This document shows positions 17,268 through 26,991 of a DNA stretch of 64,000 nucleotides, piece by piece. This stretch comes from Mycobacterium shimoidei (lineage in GTDB: Bacteria; Actinomycetota; Actinomycetes; Mycobacteriales; Mycobacteriaceae). Position 1 is the first letter of the stretch, and the number at the start of each line of letters is the position of its first letter. The DNA lies in NCBI GenBank assembly GCA_002101905.1, contig LQPU01000015.1, positions 124,001 through 188,000 on the forward strand, written 5' to 3'. Made by a program: the position numbers and the translations under genes. The notes beneath the pieces were generated by a model. It was not told the origin of the DNA. It worked only from the letters and a program-made list of their open reading frames with translations, and did not search any database.

Positions 17268-18989
17268 TCAGGTGCGCAGCACGGCAAACGAGTAACCTTC
17301 TAACGCAACGTTGTCGGCGGCCAGCGTCGGCGATCCCCACGACAACATGAGCTCACCGTGCACCGGTACCGATACCGTTTGTGCGCTCAGGTTGCAGACA
17401 AGCCTCAATCGTCCGCGGTGCACGATGATCCACCGTTGGTCCTCGTCGTAGTCGACACTCAGGTGCTCTAGCCAGGGGTCGGCGAGGTCGGGCTCGGTGC
17501 GGCGCAGCGCAATCAGATCGCGGTAGAGATCAAGCAACGCGGCATGATCGCCGCTTTCGGTTTCGTCCCAGTCCAGCTTGGAACGCTGGAAGGTCTGCGG
17601 GTCCTGCGGGTCGGGAATCTCCGCGGCCTCCCAGCCGTGTTCGGCGAACTCGCGTTTGCGGCCCTCAGCGGTGGCCCGGGCGAGTTCGGCTTCCGGGTGC
17701 GAGCTGAAGAACTGGAACGGACGCGTCGATCCCCATTCCTCTCCCATGAAAAGCATTGCTGTATAAGGAGATAACAACACCAGAGCGGCCTTGACCGCGA
17801 GCTGGCCGAAAGTGAGGTTTTGCGACGGGCGGTCCCCGAGGGCGCGGTTGCCGACCTGGTCATGGGTACAGGTGTAGGCCAACAGCCGGGTGGCGGGGAT
17901 CTGCGCGGTGTTCAGCGGTCGGCCGTGGCGACGCCGCCGAAACGACGAATGGGTAGCGGCATGGAAAAAGCCGTTGCGCAAGGTCTTGGCCAGCGCGGCC
18001 ATCGACCCGAAATCGGCGTAGTAGCCCTGCTGCTCGCCGGAAACCGCGGCGTGGATGGCGTGATGGATGTCGTCGTCCCACTGCGCGGTGATCCCGTAGC
18101 CGCCGTCCTCACGGCGAGTGATCAGCCGCGGATCGTTGCGGTCGCTTTCGGCGACCAGGGACAGCGGACGGCCCAGTTGTGCGGCAAGCATGTCGGTTTC
18201 GGCCGCCAACTCCTCGAGGATGTGGATGGCGGTGGTGTCCACCAGCGCGTGAACGGCGTCCAGCCGCAGGCCGTCGGCATGGAAGTCACGCATCCAGCGC
18301 AGCGCGCAGTCGATGATGTAGCGGCGTACCTCGTCGGAGTCGGCGTCGGCGATGTTGATGCCCTCACCCCACGGGTTGCTGGCCGACGACAGATACGGCC
18401 CGAAGCGGGGCAGATAATTGCCCGACGGCCCCAAGTGATTGAAGACCGCATCGATCAGCACCCCCAGACCACGGCCATGGCAGGCATCGACGAAGCGCAC
18501 CAGCCCATCTGGGCCTCCGTAGGGCTCATGCACTGCGTACCACAGCACGCCGTCGTATCCCCAGCCTTGTGTTCCGGAGAAGGCGTTGACCGGCATCAGC
18601 TCCACGAAGTCCACGCCGAGATCGACCAGGTAGTCCAGCTTTTCGGCGGCGGCGTCGAAAGTGCCTTCCGCCGTGAACGTTCCGACATGTAGTTCGTAGA
18701 TCACCGCGCCGTCGACCGATCGGCCTGCCCAGGCGCCGTCGCTCCAGTTCACCGCCGCGGCGTGCCAGAGTTGCGAGCGGGCGTGCACGCCGTCCGGCTG
18801 ACGGGGCGATCGCGGATCGGGCAGCACCTGTGGGTCGTCGTCGAGCAGATATCCGTAGCGGGCATCGGGCGCTGCCTCGACACTGGCCTGCCACCAGCCG
18901 TCATCGGCCCGTGTCATCGGGTACACCGCGCCCTCGACGTCCAGACGCACCTGCGCGGGTCTGGGTGCCCAGACGGCGAATTCAGCCAT
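17268..18989 (-). CDS. treZ: Malto-oligosyltrehalose trehalohydrolase
   Basis: Releases free trehalose from maltooligosyl-trehalose made by TreY. The GH13 enzyme has 573 residues. An N-terminal beta-sandwich (EFAVWAPRPAQVRLDV) is followed by the barrel, with DAVFNHLG, the nucleophile in GLRLDAVHAL, the acid/base in LVAESDRNDPR and the CTHDQVGN motif. The start at 18989 (MAEFAVWAP) gives an 8-bp overlap with treY; an upstream in-frame opening would add seven unlikely residues. Last gene of the treX-treY-treZ operon, as in Rv1564c-Rv1562c. Confidence 0.95.
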   Translation of the reverse strand: MAEFAVWAPRPAQVRLDVEGAVYPMTRADDGWWQASVEAAPDARYGYLLDDDPQVLPDPRSPRQPDGVHARSQLWHAAAVNWSDGAWAGRSVDGAVIYELHVGTFTAEGTFDAAAEKLDYLVDLGVDFVELMPVNAFSGTQGWGYDGVLWYAVHEPYGGPDGLVRFVDACHGRGLGVLIDAVFNHLGPSGNYLPRFGPYLSSASNPWGEGINIADADSDEVRRYIIDCALRWMRDFHADGLRLDAVHALVDTTAIHILEELAAETDMLAAQLGRPLSLVAESDRNDPRLITRREDGGYGITAQWDDDIHHAIHAAVSGEQQGYYADFGSMAALAKTLRNGFFHAATHSSFRRRRHGRPLNTAQIPATRLLAYTCTHDQVGNRALGDRPSQNLTFGQLAVKAALVLLSPYTAMLFMGEEWGSTRPFQFFSSHPEAELARATAEGRKREFAEHGWEAAEIPDPQDPQTFQRSKLDWDETESGDHAALLDLYRDLIALRRTEPDLADPWLEHLSVDYDEDQRWIIVHRGRLRLVCNLSAQTVSVPVHGELMLSWGSPTLAADNVALEGYSFAVLRT

Positions 18990-21291
18990 CGGAGCGTTCC
19001 AGCAGAGCAACCGGAAGTTCGGCGAACAGCTCGGCGACGGCCGTTACGCCGGTGTGCGTGCGGCCGCTGAGCGTGTCCGTCCATGAGCCGTCCGGCAGCG
19101 GTATCACCGTGTCGGCCCACCCAGTGTCCTGCAGGCGCACCGTCCAGCGGCTGACCGCGACCAGTACGTCGTCGCCGCGCCGAAACGCCACCACATGATC
19201 AGAGGCCGCGCCGGAGGCGATCACCGGCTGATAGCCGCCGTGCAGGAAGGTGTCCGGGCGGGAGCGGCGCAGTCGCAGGGCCGCGTGTACAACCCGGATC
19301 TTCGGGTGATTCCGCGTTTTCAGCTCTGCCCTGCGCGCGGAGTAGTCGACGAGTCGACGGTTGTCCGGATCGACCAGACTGTCATCCCACAGCTCGGTGC
19401 CCTGATAAACATCGGGTATCCCCGGCACGGTCAACGCCAGCAATTTCTGGCCCAGCGCATCGTTTTCGATATGAGCGCGGAGCTGGTTGACCAGGCTGGT
19501 CAGCTCGGCGGCGGCCGGCCCGTCGAGCACGTTGTCGAGCCACCGGTGCACGGCCGCTTCGAACTCGGGGTTCGGCTCATGCCAACTGGTATGCAGGGCC
19601 GCTTCGCGGATGGCCTTCTCGGTGTAGGCATGCAACCGGTCACGCAGTTCTGTGGTGACTTTGCCGTCCACTGGCCAAACACCGAAGATGTTCTGCCACA
19701 GGAACAATCCGGTTGCCGGGTCAGGGGAGGGTGTCGTGGTTTCCCAGCGGGCGACGAATTCGGTCCACAGCGACGGCACCTGCGACAGCACACCGATGCG
19801 GGCTCGCACGTCTTCGCCGCGTTTGGTGTCGTGGGTGGTCAGCGTGGTCATCGTCTGCGGCCACAGTCGGGCGCGGGCGGCGGCCCTGTGATGGAACTCC
19901 GCGGCGCCCACGCCGAACCGCTGCGGGTCGCCACCGACTTCGTTGAGCGACACCAGCCGGGCGTCGCGGTAGAAAAGGCAATCTTCGGTTGCTTTGGCAG
20001 TGACCGCGCCACACAGCTGCTGCAGCCGGACCGCTGACTCGCGATCGGTGGCCACCGCGGCGGCGATCAGCTGTAGGGGCGGGCCCAATTCCGGTGCCTC
20101 GGCTTCGGTTTGAGCCAGCGCCGTCGGCAGTGTGGCGGTGAGTCCGCGATAGTCACTGCGGTACACCGGGATGTGGCTGAGCAAGTGGGCCACCGCATCT
20201 CCTAACAGCGGATGATCGGCGCCGGACGCAGCGGTAATGCAGCGCCGCAGCCGCGCCAGCTCGCTGGCCAGCGTGTCAGTGGCCGCGACGGTCTTGAGCT
20301 CCGTCAACAATGCCGGCATGGCCTGATAGTGGACACCGGCGGACTCGAACAACGCGGTCAGTGCCGGGGCGCCGGTCGGGTCCACGAAAAGCCCGCCCAC
20401 TTCCCGCAATACGTCATAACCGGTGGTGCCGGCCACCGGAAGCGTCGGCTCCAGCGCCTCGTCGACGGCGAGAATCTTTTCGATGACGATCCACGCATCC
20501 GGTCCGGTCAACTCGCGCAACCATTCCAAATAGCCTGCCGGGTCGGATAATCCGTCGGGATGGTCGATACGGACACCGTCGACGAGGCCGTCGGCGAACC
20601 AGCGAGCCACTTCAGCGTGCCACGCGTCGAAAACCCTGCGGTCTTCTTGACGAAGCCCGGCCAGTGATGTGATGGAGAAGAATCGGCGGTAACCGCACGC
20701 GCCGCTGCGCCACCCGACCAGGCGGTAGTGCTGGCGGTCGTGCACGTTCGGACCACTTCGGCCGCCGGTACCGGGTGCGATCGGAAACGCGAGGTCGCCG
20801 AGTCGCAGCACGTCACCGTCGACGGTCAGATCGGCGATGTCGTCGTCAGAGCCCAACACCGGCAGCACGATTCGACCTTGGTCGGCATCTGAATCGAGTT
20901 GCCAATCGATATCGAAGAATCGCGCGTACTGCGACGACCGGCCGTGCCGCAGCACGTCCCACCACCAGGGGTTCTGCTCGGGTTTGTCGATGCCCATGTG
21001 GTTGGGCACGACGTCAACGATCAGGCCCAACCCGCGCTCACGCGCCGTCGCCGACAGCCGTGCCAGACCCTGCGCGCCGCCGAGTTCGGGTGAGACGATC
21101 GTCGGGTCGACGACGTCGTAACCGTGCGCCGACCCGTGCACCGCGGTCATGATCGGGGAAAGGTACAAGTGCGAGACCCCGAGTTCGTCGAGGTAGTCCA
21201 CCAGCTCCTCGGCGTCGGCGAAAGTGAACGCGAACCCGCTTTGCGGACCGCGCAGTTGCAACCGGTAGGTCGAAAGTACCGGAAAAGCCAT
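18982..21291 (-). CDS. treY: Malto-oligosyltrehalose synthase
   Basis: Intramolecular transglycosylase of GH13 that converts the reducing-end alpha-1,4 link of glycogen-derived maltooligosaccharides into an alpha,alpha-1,1 link. It has 769 residues. Motifs are DVVPNHMG (about residue 90), GVRIDHPDGLSDP with the nucleophile Asp, WIVIEKIL with the acid/base Glu, and TTHDTKRGEDVRAR. Insertions between barrel elements give the expected larger size than TreZ. It starts 3 bp after treX ends and overlaps treZ by 8 bp, so the three are co-translated. Confidence 0.96.
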   Translation of the reverse strand: MAFPVLSTYRLQLRGPQSGFAFTFADAEELVDYLDELGVSHLYLSPIMTAVHGSAHGYDVVDPTIVSPELGGAQGLARLSATARERGLGLIVDVVPNHMGIDKPEQNPWWWDVLRHGRSSQYARFFDIDWQLDSDADQGRIVLPVLGSDDDIADLTVDGDVLRLGDLAFPIAPGTGGRSGPNVHDRQHYRLVGWRSGACGYRRFFSITSLAGLRQEDRRVFDAWHAEVARWFADGLVDGVRIDHPDGLSDPAGYLEWLRELTGPDAWIVIEKILAVDEALEPTLPVAGTTGYDVLREVGGLFVDPTGAPALTALFESAGVHYQAMPALLTELKTVAATDTLASELARLRRCITAASGADHPLLGDAVAHLLSHIPVYRSDYRGLTATLPTALAQTEAEAPELGPPLQLIAAAVATDRESAVRLQQLCGAVTAKATEDCLFYRDARLVSLNEVGGDPQRFGVGAAEFHHRAAARARLWPQTMTTLTTHDTKRGEDVRARIGVLSQVPSLWTEFVARWETTTPSPDPATGLFLWQNIFGVWPVDGKVTTELRDRLHAYTEKAIREAALHTSWHEPNPEFEAAVHRWLDNVLDGPAAAELTSLVNQLRAHIENDALGQKLLALTVPGIPDVYQGTELWDDSLVDPDNRRLVDYSARRAELKTRNHPKIRVVHAALRLRRSRPDTFLHGGYQPVIASGAASDHVVAFRRGDDVLVAVSRWTVRLQDTGWADTVIPLPDGSWTDTLSGRTHTGVTAVAELFAELPVALLERSDG

Positions 21292-21294
21292 CCG

Positions 21295-23472
21295 TTACAA
21301 GGTCTTCCGGAATACAAGCAACGAGCGAGCAGGTAGCGTGATCGTTTCACCGGCGTTGACCACCCGCTCACTTGCCCCGTTCGGCTCGGTGGTGTCCAGC
21401 TCGGCGGTCCATTGCTGCGCATAGTCGCCGTCAGGGATCACCAAGTTGACGTCATGCTCATGTGCGTTGAAACACAACAGAAATGAGTCGTCAACCACGC
21501 GTTCGCCGCGCGCATCGGGCTCGTGGATGGCATCGCCGTTGAGGAACACCGCAACGCATTTGTCCAACCCGCTGCCCCAGTCCTCCTGCGTCATCTCCCG
21601 GCCGGACGGCGTCAGCCACGCGATATCGCCGAGTTCGTCACCGCGCCGCATCGGCCGGCCCTCGAAGAAGCGGCGGCGGCGAAACACCGGATGGTCCTTG
21701 CGTAGCTGCGTCGCCCTGCGGGTGAAGGCCAGCAGGTCGGCGTTCTTGTCGGCCAGCGACCAGTCCATCCACGACAGCTCGGAATCCTGGCAATACACGT
21801 TGTTGTTGCCCTGCTGGGTGCGGCCCAGCTCGTCGCCGTGGGCGATCATCGGCGTTCCCTGCGAGACCATCAATGTGCCCATGATGTTGCGCATCTGCCG
21901 CGCGCGCAGGGCCAGGATCTCGGGGTCGTCGGTGGGGCCCTCGACGCCGCAGTTCCACGACCGGTTGTAACTTTCCCCGTCGCGGTTGTCCTCGCCGTTG
22001 GCCTCGTTGTGCTTCTCGTTGTAGGACACCAGGTCGTGCAGCGTGAAGCCGTCATGGGCAACGACGAAATTGATGCTGGCGCCGGGCCGCCGTCCGGTTT
22101 CTTCGTAGAGGTCTGACGACCCGGTCAGCCGGGACGCGAACTCGCCCAGGGTCGCGGGTTCGCCCCGCCAGAAATCACGCACGGTGTCGCGGTATTTCCC
22201 GTTCCACTCGGTCCACAAACCTGGGAAGTTCCCGACTTGATAGCCGCCTTCGCCCACGTCCCACGGTTCGGCGATCAATTTGACCTGGCTGACCACCGGA
22301 TCCTGCTGAACCAGGTCGAAGAATGCGCTCAGCCGGTCGACATCGTAGAACTCCCGGGCCAGCGTCGACGCCAGGTCGAACCGGAACCCATCGACGTGCA
22401 TCTCGGTCACCCAGTACCGCAGTGAATCCATGATCAGCTGCAGGGTGTGCGGGTGGCGCGCGTTGAGGCTGTTGCCGGTGCCGGTGAAGTCCTTGTAGAA
22501 CCTCAGGTCGTCGTCCTCGAGGCGGTAATACGCGGTGTTGTCGATGCCGCGAAAATTGATGGTCGGACCCAGGTGGTTGCCCTCGGCGGTGTGGTTGTAG
22601 ACCACGTCCAAGATCACCTCGATGTCCGCCTCGTGGAAGGTGCGGACCATGGTCTTGAACTCGGCGACCGCGGCGCCGGCCTGTCGGTTGGCGGCGTATT
22701 GGTTGTGGGGCGCGAAGAACCCGAAAGTGTTGTAGCCCCAGTAGTTTCGCAGACCCAGCTCTAACAGACGTTGGTCGTGGAGGAACTGATGGACGGGCAT
22801 CAGTTCGATCGCAGTGACATTCAGCGACTTGAGGTGATCGATGATCGCGGGGTGCGCCAGACCCGCGTACGTCCCGCGCTGTTCCTCGGGAATGCCAGGA
22901 TGCGTCTGCGTCATGCCCTTGACGTGGGCTTCGTAGATGACCGTTTCGTGGTAGGGCGTGCGCGGTGCCCGATCTGATGCCCAGTCGAAGTACGGGTTGA
23001 TCACCACGCTGGTCATCGTGTGTCCGAGCGAATCGACCATTGGCGGAGTGCCGGTTTCCGCCGGGTCATCGGCGGCCGCTTTCAGATCGTAGGAAAACAG
23101 GGCCTGGCTGAATCTGAAGTCGCCGTCGAATGCCTTGCCGTACGGGTCGAGCAACAGCTTGCTCGGATCGCAGCGGTGCCCGGCCGCCGGGTCGAAGGGC
23201 CCGTGTACGCGAAAACCGTAGCGCTGCCCCGGCGAAACGGTGGGCAGGTACGCGTGCCAGACGTAGCCATCGACTTCGTCAAGCCGAATACGAGTTTCGG
23301 CGCCGCTCTCGTCGATCAGGCACAGATAAACCTGCTCGGCGACTTCGGAGAACACCGCGAAGTTCGTTCCACCACCGTCGTAGGTAGCCCCGAGCGGATA
23401 GCTGTTGCCCGGCCATACCTTGGTCAAGGTCGGCCCGCTGTCCGGTCGTCGAGCCGACGGGTTCGGTGACAT
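21295..23472 (-). CDS. treX: Glycogen debranching enzyme (isoamylase type)
   Basis: Cleaves alpha-1,6 branches of glycogen to provide linear maltooligosaccharides for TreY. It has 725 residues with an N-terminal CBM48-like domain (GTNFAVFSEVAEQVYLCLID), then the GH13 barrel: DVVYNHTAEG, GFRFDLASTL (nucleophile), LIAEPWDVG (acid/base) and VVAHDGFTLHDLVSYN. The ATG at 23472 is 6 nt after TAAGTT (23484-23479 on the minus strand), so a leaderless promoter in the 28-bp gap after the acyltransferase gene may drive treXYZ independently of that gene. Confidence 0.96.
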   Translation of the reverse strand: MSPNPSARRPDSGPTLTKVWPGNSYPLGATYDGGGTNFAVFSEVAEQVYLCLIDESGAETRIRLDEVDGYVWHAYLPTVSPGQRYGFRVHGPFDPAAGHRCDPSKLLLDPYGKAFDGDFRFSQALFSYDLKAAADDPAETGTPPMVDSLGHTMTSVVINPYFDWASDRAPRTPYHETVIYEAHVKGMTQTHPGIPEEQRGTYAGLAHPAIIDHLKSLNVTAIELMPVHQFLHDQRLLELGLRNYWGYNTFGFFAPHNQYAANRQAGAAVAEFKTMVRTFHEADIEVILDVVYNHTAEGNHLGPTINFRGIDNTAYYRLEDDDLRFYKDFTGTGNSLNARHPHTLQLIMDSLRYWVTEMHVDGFRFDLASTLAREFYDVDRLSAFFDLVQQDPVVSQVKLIAEPWDVGEGGYQVGNFPGLWTEWNGKYRDTVRDFWRGEPATLGEFASRLTGSSDLYEETGRRPGASINFVVAHDGFTLHDLVSYNEKHNEANGEDNRDGESYNRSWNCGVEGPTDDPEILALRARQMRNIMGTLMVSQGTPMIAHGDELGRTQQGNNNVYCQDSELSWMDWSLADKNADLLAFTRRATQLRKDHPVFRRRRFFEGRPMRRGDELGDIAWLTPSGREMTQEDWGSGLDKCVAVFLNGDAIHEPDARGERVVDDSFLLCFNAHEHDVNLVIPDGDYAQQWTAELDTTEPNGASERVVNAGETITLPARSLLVFRKTL

Positions 23473-23478
23473 CAGTCC

Positions 23479-23484
23479 AACTTA
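23479..23484 (-). promoter_or_regulatory. Leaderless-type -10 of treX
   Basis: TAAGTT on the minus strand fits TANNNT and lies 6 nt before the treX ATG. No ribosome binding site is present in the 28-bp gap. Confidence 0.4.
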
Positions 23485-23500
23485 TCCGTGCCCCCGGACG

Positions 23501-25669
23501 TCACCACCAGCCGGTGGCAGCGGCGATCTGGCGGCCGAGCTCGGCTGCCATGGTGCGCATGTAGGTGGCGGACAGATGGTGAGCGTCGTGGTAAATCAGT
23601 ACATTTCCTTCTACGGCGCGACATATCTCCGCGCGACACACCGCGTCACTCATGTCCAGCGGCTTGAGTAAGGGGAACTGCTCGACGAAATCAAGTGTCG
23701 GGTTGCGATCGGACAACGCATCGGCGCGCTTGACACCACAGGATTGCGCGTTGCCGCCCTTGGCCAGGCAGTCTGCCGGCTCGAACGGGTTGCCGTCTTT
23801 GACCAGCCATGGCGTGTCTCGCATGGCCAGCACCGGAATGTTGTTGTCGGAGAAGGTCTGCCAAATGCCGATATACGTGGCGGGCATGACATCACCGGGT
23901 TTGATGTTCCATGGCCGGGTCGAAGTGGTGAACACGTAGTCGGGGTGATCGGCGATCAACTTGGCCATTGTCTTGTTCACCCACTCATGACACTGCGGAT
24001 ACGCCGCATTGCTGCCCATGATGATCGGGACTTCCTCGGTGGACAGTGGACAGCCCATCTTCAGGTAGGTCACCACCTTGAAGTGGTGCATGCGACCGAG
24101 TAGGTCGAGTGCGGTGAGCCAGTGTTCGGCATGCGACCCGCCGGCCAGCGCGATCGTGCGTGTCGCCTCGGGATCGCCGTACGTGCAGTTGATCAGCGCG
24201 GGATTCTTGAAGTCACTGATACAGCCGTCTCTGGTCGAAGCCGGTAAGTCCTTTGCGGCTTCTAAGACCGTGGGCCGCATCCGCAGCTTCGGCACCCGCA
24301 CGTGTGTGGTGAGCGCTCGCGCCCCCGGATAGTCGCGGAAGCTGAGCCCGCTCAGCTCCTTTCCGCCGGCGCGCTGCACGGTGACGTGCTCGCGCCAGGT
24401 GAACGAGGTCGCGGTCAGCGTCACGCCCAACAGCGCTACCGTCGAGCCCAGTGCGATGGTCGGTCGGCGCAGCCGTACCCGCCACGGAATGGCCGGTTCC
24501 CGGGTCGTCTCGGGAGTCGTGCGGTAGCGCAACGGATCCTCGACCCGGCGCAGGGTGAAGTAGGCCAGCACACCGGAAATCAGCAACAGCGCGGTGCCCT
24601 CGAAGAAGTTGGCTCGCCGATGGCCGGTGTAGGACAGCCAGAAGATCAACAACGGCCAGTGCCAGAGGTACAGCGAGTACGCCATCCCTCCCAGTGTCAC
24701 CAGCGGCCCGGTGGCCAGAATCCGGTTGGGTATCGGCATCCGGTCACGGGTGCTGGGGTCCGCCTGGCGGTTGGCGCCGGCGAGGATGAACAGCACGGTC
24801 GCCCCGACCGGGACCAGCGTCCACGGGCCGGGGAATTCCCGGACGCCGTCAATGAATGCCCCGCAGGACAGGATCGCCGCCAGCGCGACGGTTGACACGG
24901 CCGTGCGCAGCCACATCGGCCAGCGGACCAGCGGCACCAGCGCACCGGCCAAGGCGCCCAGCAGCAGCTCCCAGCCGCGGGCGAAGCTGTTGTAGTACGC
25001 GGTTGCCTGGTTGACCTGGTGGGCGAAGATTGCGTAGCCGAACGACGCCGCGGTCAACACGCTGAGTACAACGATGAACGTGGTTCGCAACCGCGCGCCG
25101 AGCCGTCGGCGAGCCGCGTAGGCCACTCCGAACACCAGTACCAAAAAGGCGATGTAGAACTGCCCCTGCACCGACATCGACCAGATGTGCTGCAGTGGGC
25201 TGACCGCTTCGCCGGCTCGTAGGTAGTTGGCGACGGTGCCGGCCAGCTCCCAGTTCTGGTAGTAGCCCAGGCTGGCCAGGCTCTGGTTGGCGAACGCTTC
25301 CCAGCGCGTTTGTGGCTGGATCAGGATGGTCAGCACCGCGCAGCCGGCCAGCACCACCACCAGAGCCGGTAGCAGCCGCCGGATCAGCCGGGTCACGTCG
25401 GGAAGCAGCGACAGCGAAGACGCCGGGTTGAGTGCGGTGCGAAGCACCTTGCCGCCGAAGAAGAACCCCGAGAGTGCCAAGAACACGTCCACGCCGCCGG
25501 ACACTCGACCGAACCAGACGTGGAACATCGCCACCAGCGTGATGGCCACACCGCGCAGGCCGTCGAGGTCGTGCCGGTAGAAACCGGCCTTCCGATCTCC
25601 TCTTACGGCGGCTCTTTCACCGGCTGAAGTCTGCGAAACGGCCGGTCGGGTCGGGGACAGGGCAGTCAT
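23501..25669 (-). CDS. Acyltransferase-3 / SGNH two-domain membrane protein
   Basis: Probable O-acyltransferase of the cell envelope, 722 residues, like Rv1565c. The N-terminal half is an acyltransferase-3 domain with about ten membrane helices (starting FYRHDLDGLRGVAITLVAMF, with its conserved Arg and the His of the MFHVWFG segment). The C-terminal third is a periplasmic SGNH hydrolase-like domain. It has the nucleophile motif AGGSHAEHW near residue 510 and the Asp-His pair DAHHLS near residue 697, the arrangement in which acyl groups are passed across the membrane, as in OatA. The acceptor is not known. The ATG at 25669 is 11 nt after TAAATT. It precedes treX on the same strand. Confidence 0.88.
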   Translation of the reverse strand: MTALSPTRPAVSQTSAGERAAVRGDRKAGFYRHDLDGLRGVAITLVAMFHVWFGRVSGGVDVFLALSGFFFGGKVLRTALNPASSLSLLPDVTRLIRRLLPALVVVLAGCAVLTILIQPQTRWEAFANQSLASLGYYQNWELAGTVANYLRAGEAVSPLQHIWSMSVQGQFYIAFLVLVFGVAYAARRRLGARLRTTFIVVLSVLTAASFGYAIFAHQVNQATAYYNSFARGWELLLGALAGALVPLVRWPMWLRTAVSTVALAAILSCGAFIDGVREFPGPWTLVPVGATVLFILAGANRQADPSTRDRMPIPNRILATGPLVTLGGMAYSLYLWHWPLLIFWLSYTGHRRANFFEGTALLLISGVLAYFTLRRVEDPLRYRTTPETTREPAIPWRVRLRRPTIALGSTVALLGVTLTATSFTWREHVTVQRAGGKELSGLSFRDYPGARALTTHVRVPKLRMRPTVLEAAKDLPASTRDGCISDFKNPALINCTYGDPEATRTIALAGGSHAEHWLTALDLLGRMHHFKVVTYLKMGCPLSTEEVPIIMGSNAAYPQCHEWVNKTMAKLIADHPDYVFTTSTRPWNIKPGDVMPATYIGIWQTFSDNNIPVLAMRDTPWLVKDGNPFEPADCLAKGGNAQSCGVKRADALSDRNPTLDFVEQFPLLKPLDMSDAVCRAEICRAVEGNVLIYHDAHHLSATYMRTMAAELGRQIAAATGWW

Positions 25670-25732
25670 GATCGACTGACAATTTACCGAACCGCCGGTA
25701 TCCCGCCGACCCGATGCAAAAACAGCCGGTGA

Positions 25733-26341
25733 CTACTCGATGATCCGGGTCAGGTACGGAGTCATGTTGGAGGTGCGCGCTGCCGAAACCGTCACGGCCG
25801 GTTCAGTCGCTTCGATCATCTGCCCGTTTCCGAGATAGATCGCGACGCTTTGGCTGCCGCCCGGGCCGTAGCACATCAGGTCGCCGCGGCGGGCCTGTGC
25901 GGGCGGGACCTTCCGACCGACGTTGCACTGTTCGCCCGATGTCCGCGGCAGCTTGATTCCGACGCCGGCGAAGGCGTACTGCACCAGGCCCGAAGCGTCG
26001 AATCCGACAACGCCGGGGGTGGGGACGGGGCTGATCCCGGGAAGGGTCGCGGTCCCGGGCAGGCCGGGCGCGGCGGGGATCGCGGGGGTTCCGGGGATCG
26101 TGGCGGTGCCGGGGTACCTGCCGGGGGAGGTGCTGGCTCGTTGGCTGGCCCCGCCGGTCGGGCCCGATGCATTGCCGCCGCCGTAGACGAACGGAACGCC
26201 GCGCTGCGACAGGGCGCGCTGCACCACGTACTCGATGGATTGCGCGCTCGACAGGGGGGCAGCCGATGCCAGGCCGGCTGGGACCACCGCTGGGGTCAAT
26301 ACCAGCGCCAGGCCGGTTGCAACGGCATAGACGCGCTTCAT
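25733..26341 (-). CDS. ripD: RipD-type NlpC/P60-fold protein, predicted non-catalytic
   Basis: Secreted protein of 202 residues with a Sec signal peptide (cleavage near ASA, residue 27). The NlpC/P60 core spans about residues 110-200. The catalytic Cys is replaced by Ala (FDASGLVQYA, residue 116), and the position of the catalytic His is Ser (SQSVAIYLG, residue 165), as in M. tuberculosis RipD (Rv1566c), which binds peptidoglycan without cutting it. Unlike that protein, it has a Pro/Gly/Thr-rich linker (residues about 66-110, with PGTAT repeated) between the N-terminal segment and the core, and no proline-rich C-terminal tail. The ribosome site GGAAGG precedes the ATG. Confidence 0.9.
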   Translation of the reverse strand: MKRVYAVATGLALVLTPAVVPAGLASAAPLSSAQSIEYVVQRALSQRGVPFVYGGGNASGPTGGASQRASTSPGRYPGTATIPGTPAIPAAPGLPGTATLPGISPVPTPGVVGFDASGLVQYAFAGVGIKLPRTSGEQCNVGRKVPPAQARRGDLMCYGPGGSQSVAIYLGNGQMIEATEPAVTVSAARTSNMTPYLTRIIE

Positions 26342-26540
26342 TTGGGGCCACCTTCCCAGACCGCTGAGTTCACAACAGTCACTTCAGTCACTACTGCAAC
26401 ACAGCGTAGCGGCGTCCGGGGTATCGCCTCGCGGCGGGAAGCCCTTTTTGGCCGACCGTGACCGAACGGTGACCGGTTGGCCGCGAAAGCTCAATCACGC
26501 GCGGCCGGTTGTGATTTGGCTCTCAGCGTGTCGGTGTCTG
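26342..26540. promoter_or_regulatory. Intergenic region with GTCAC/GTGAC direct repeats upstream of ripD
   Basis: The 199-bp stretch upstream of ripD has no gene. It holds CAGTCACT twice with a 9-bp period (26376-26383 and 26385-26392), and GTGAC twice with an 11-bp period (26459-26463 and 26470-26474). Such direct repeats resemble binding sites described for the response regulator MtrA, which controls rip and rpf wall-hydrolase genes in mycobacteria. Binding is inferred only. Confidence 0.35.
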
Positions 26541-26915
26541 TCAGTGCCAATAAGGCTCACTGAAAGCCGTGATCGCGGCGCCGGCCAGGGAGCTGAGCAT
26601 GACGAGGGCCACCGCCAGCAACGGCCAGAAAAACAGGTACCAGCCTTTTGCGAGGGATACGAACGGGCCGATCACGGCTGCGGCCGCCGCCGCGCCGATA
26701 CCGCCCCACACCACCGGATAAATCCACAGGTCCACGCCAAACGGCGCCGGCGGGCAACTGTCCGCCGGGCACACGTGCGAGACGAATCCGAACAGCGTCG
26801 ACGACACATCGGTCGCGAATGCCACCGCGGCCACCACCGCCCATATCGCGACCGTGCAGATCACGTCCCAGCGGGCCACCCGCGGTCGGGGCGGTTGGTT
26901 TTGCTCGGTCGCCAT
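26541..26915 (-). CDS. Small integral membrane protein (Rv1567c-like)
   Basis: Protein of 124 residues with a charged N-terminus, then three to four hydrophobic segments: [20 protein letters not shown], a central glycine/alanine-rich helix and [19 protein letters not shown]. Two cysteines (VCPADSCPP) sit in an external loop and could form a disulphide. No enzyme motif is visible. M. tuberculosis has the related Rv1567c at the same place. It is divergent from bioA (76 bp between starts) and 199 bp upstream of ripD. Function unknown. Confidence 0.75.
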   Translation of the reverse strand: MATEQNQPPRPRVARWDVICTVAIWAVVAAVAFATDVSSTLFGFVSHVCPADSCPPAPFGVDLWIYPVVWGGIGAAAAAAVIGPFVSLAKGWYLFFWPLLAVALVMLSSLAGAAITAFSEPYWH

Positions 26916-26977
26916 GGCGTTTTATGCTCCCCGATGGCCGGGGGTTCGGCGACCGGTGGATCGGCCCGGCTCTGCAC

Positions 26978-26983
26978 TACCCT
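26978..26983 (+). promoter_or_regulatory. Putative -10 of the bioA-bioF-bioD operon
   Basis: TACCCT fits TANNNT and ends 8 nt before the bioA ATG. No palindromic BioQ-like box was found by eye in the 76-bp divergent gap. Confidence 0.35.
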
Positions 26984-26991
26984 CGATCTCC

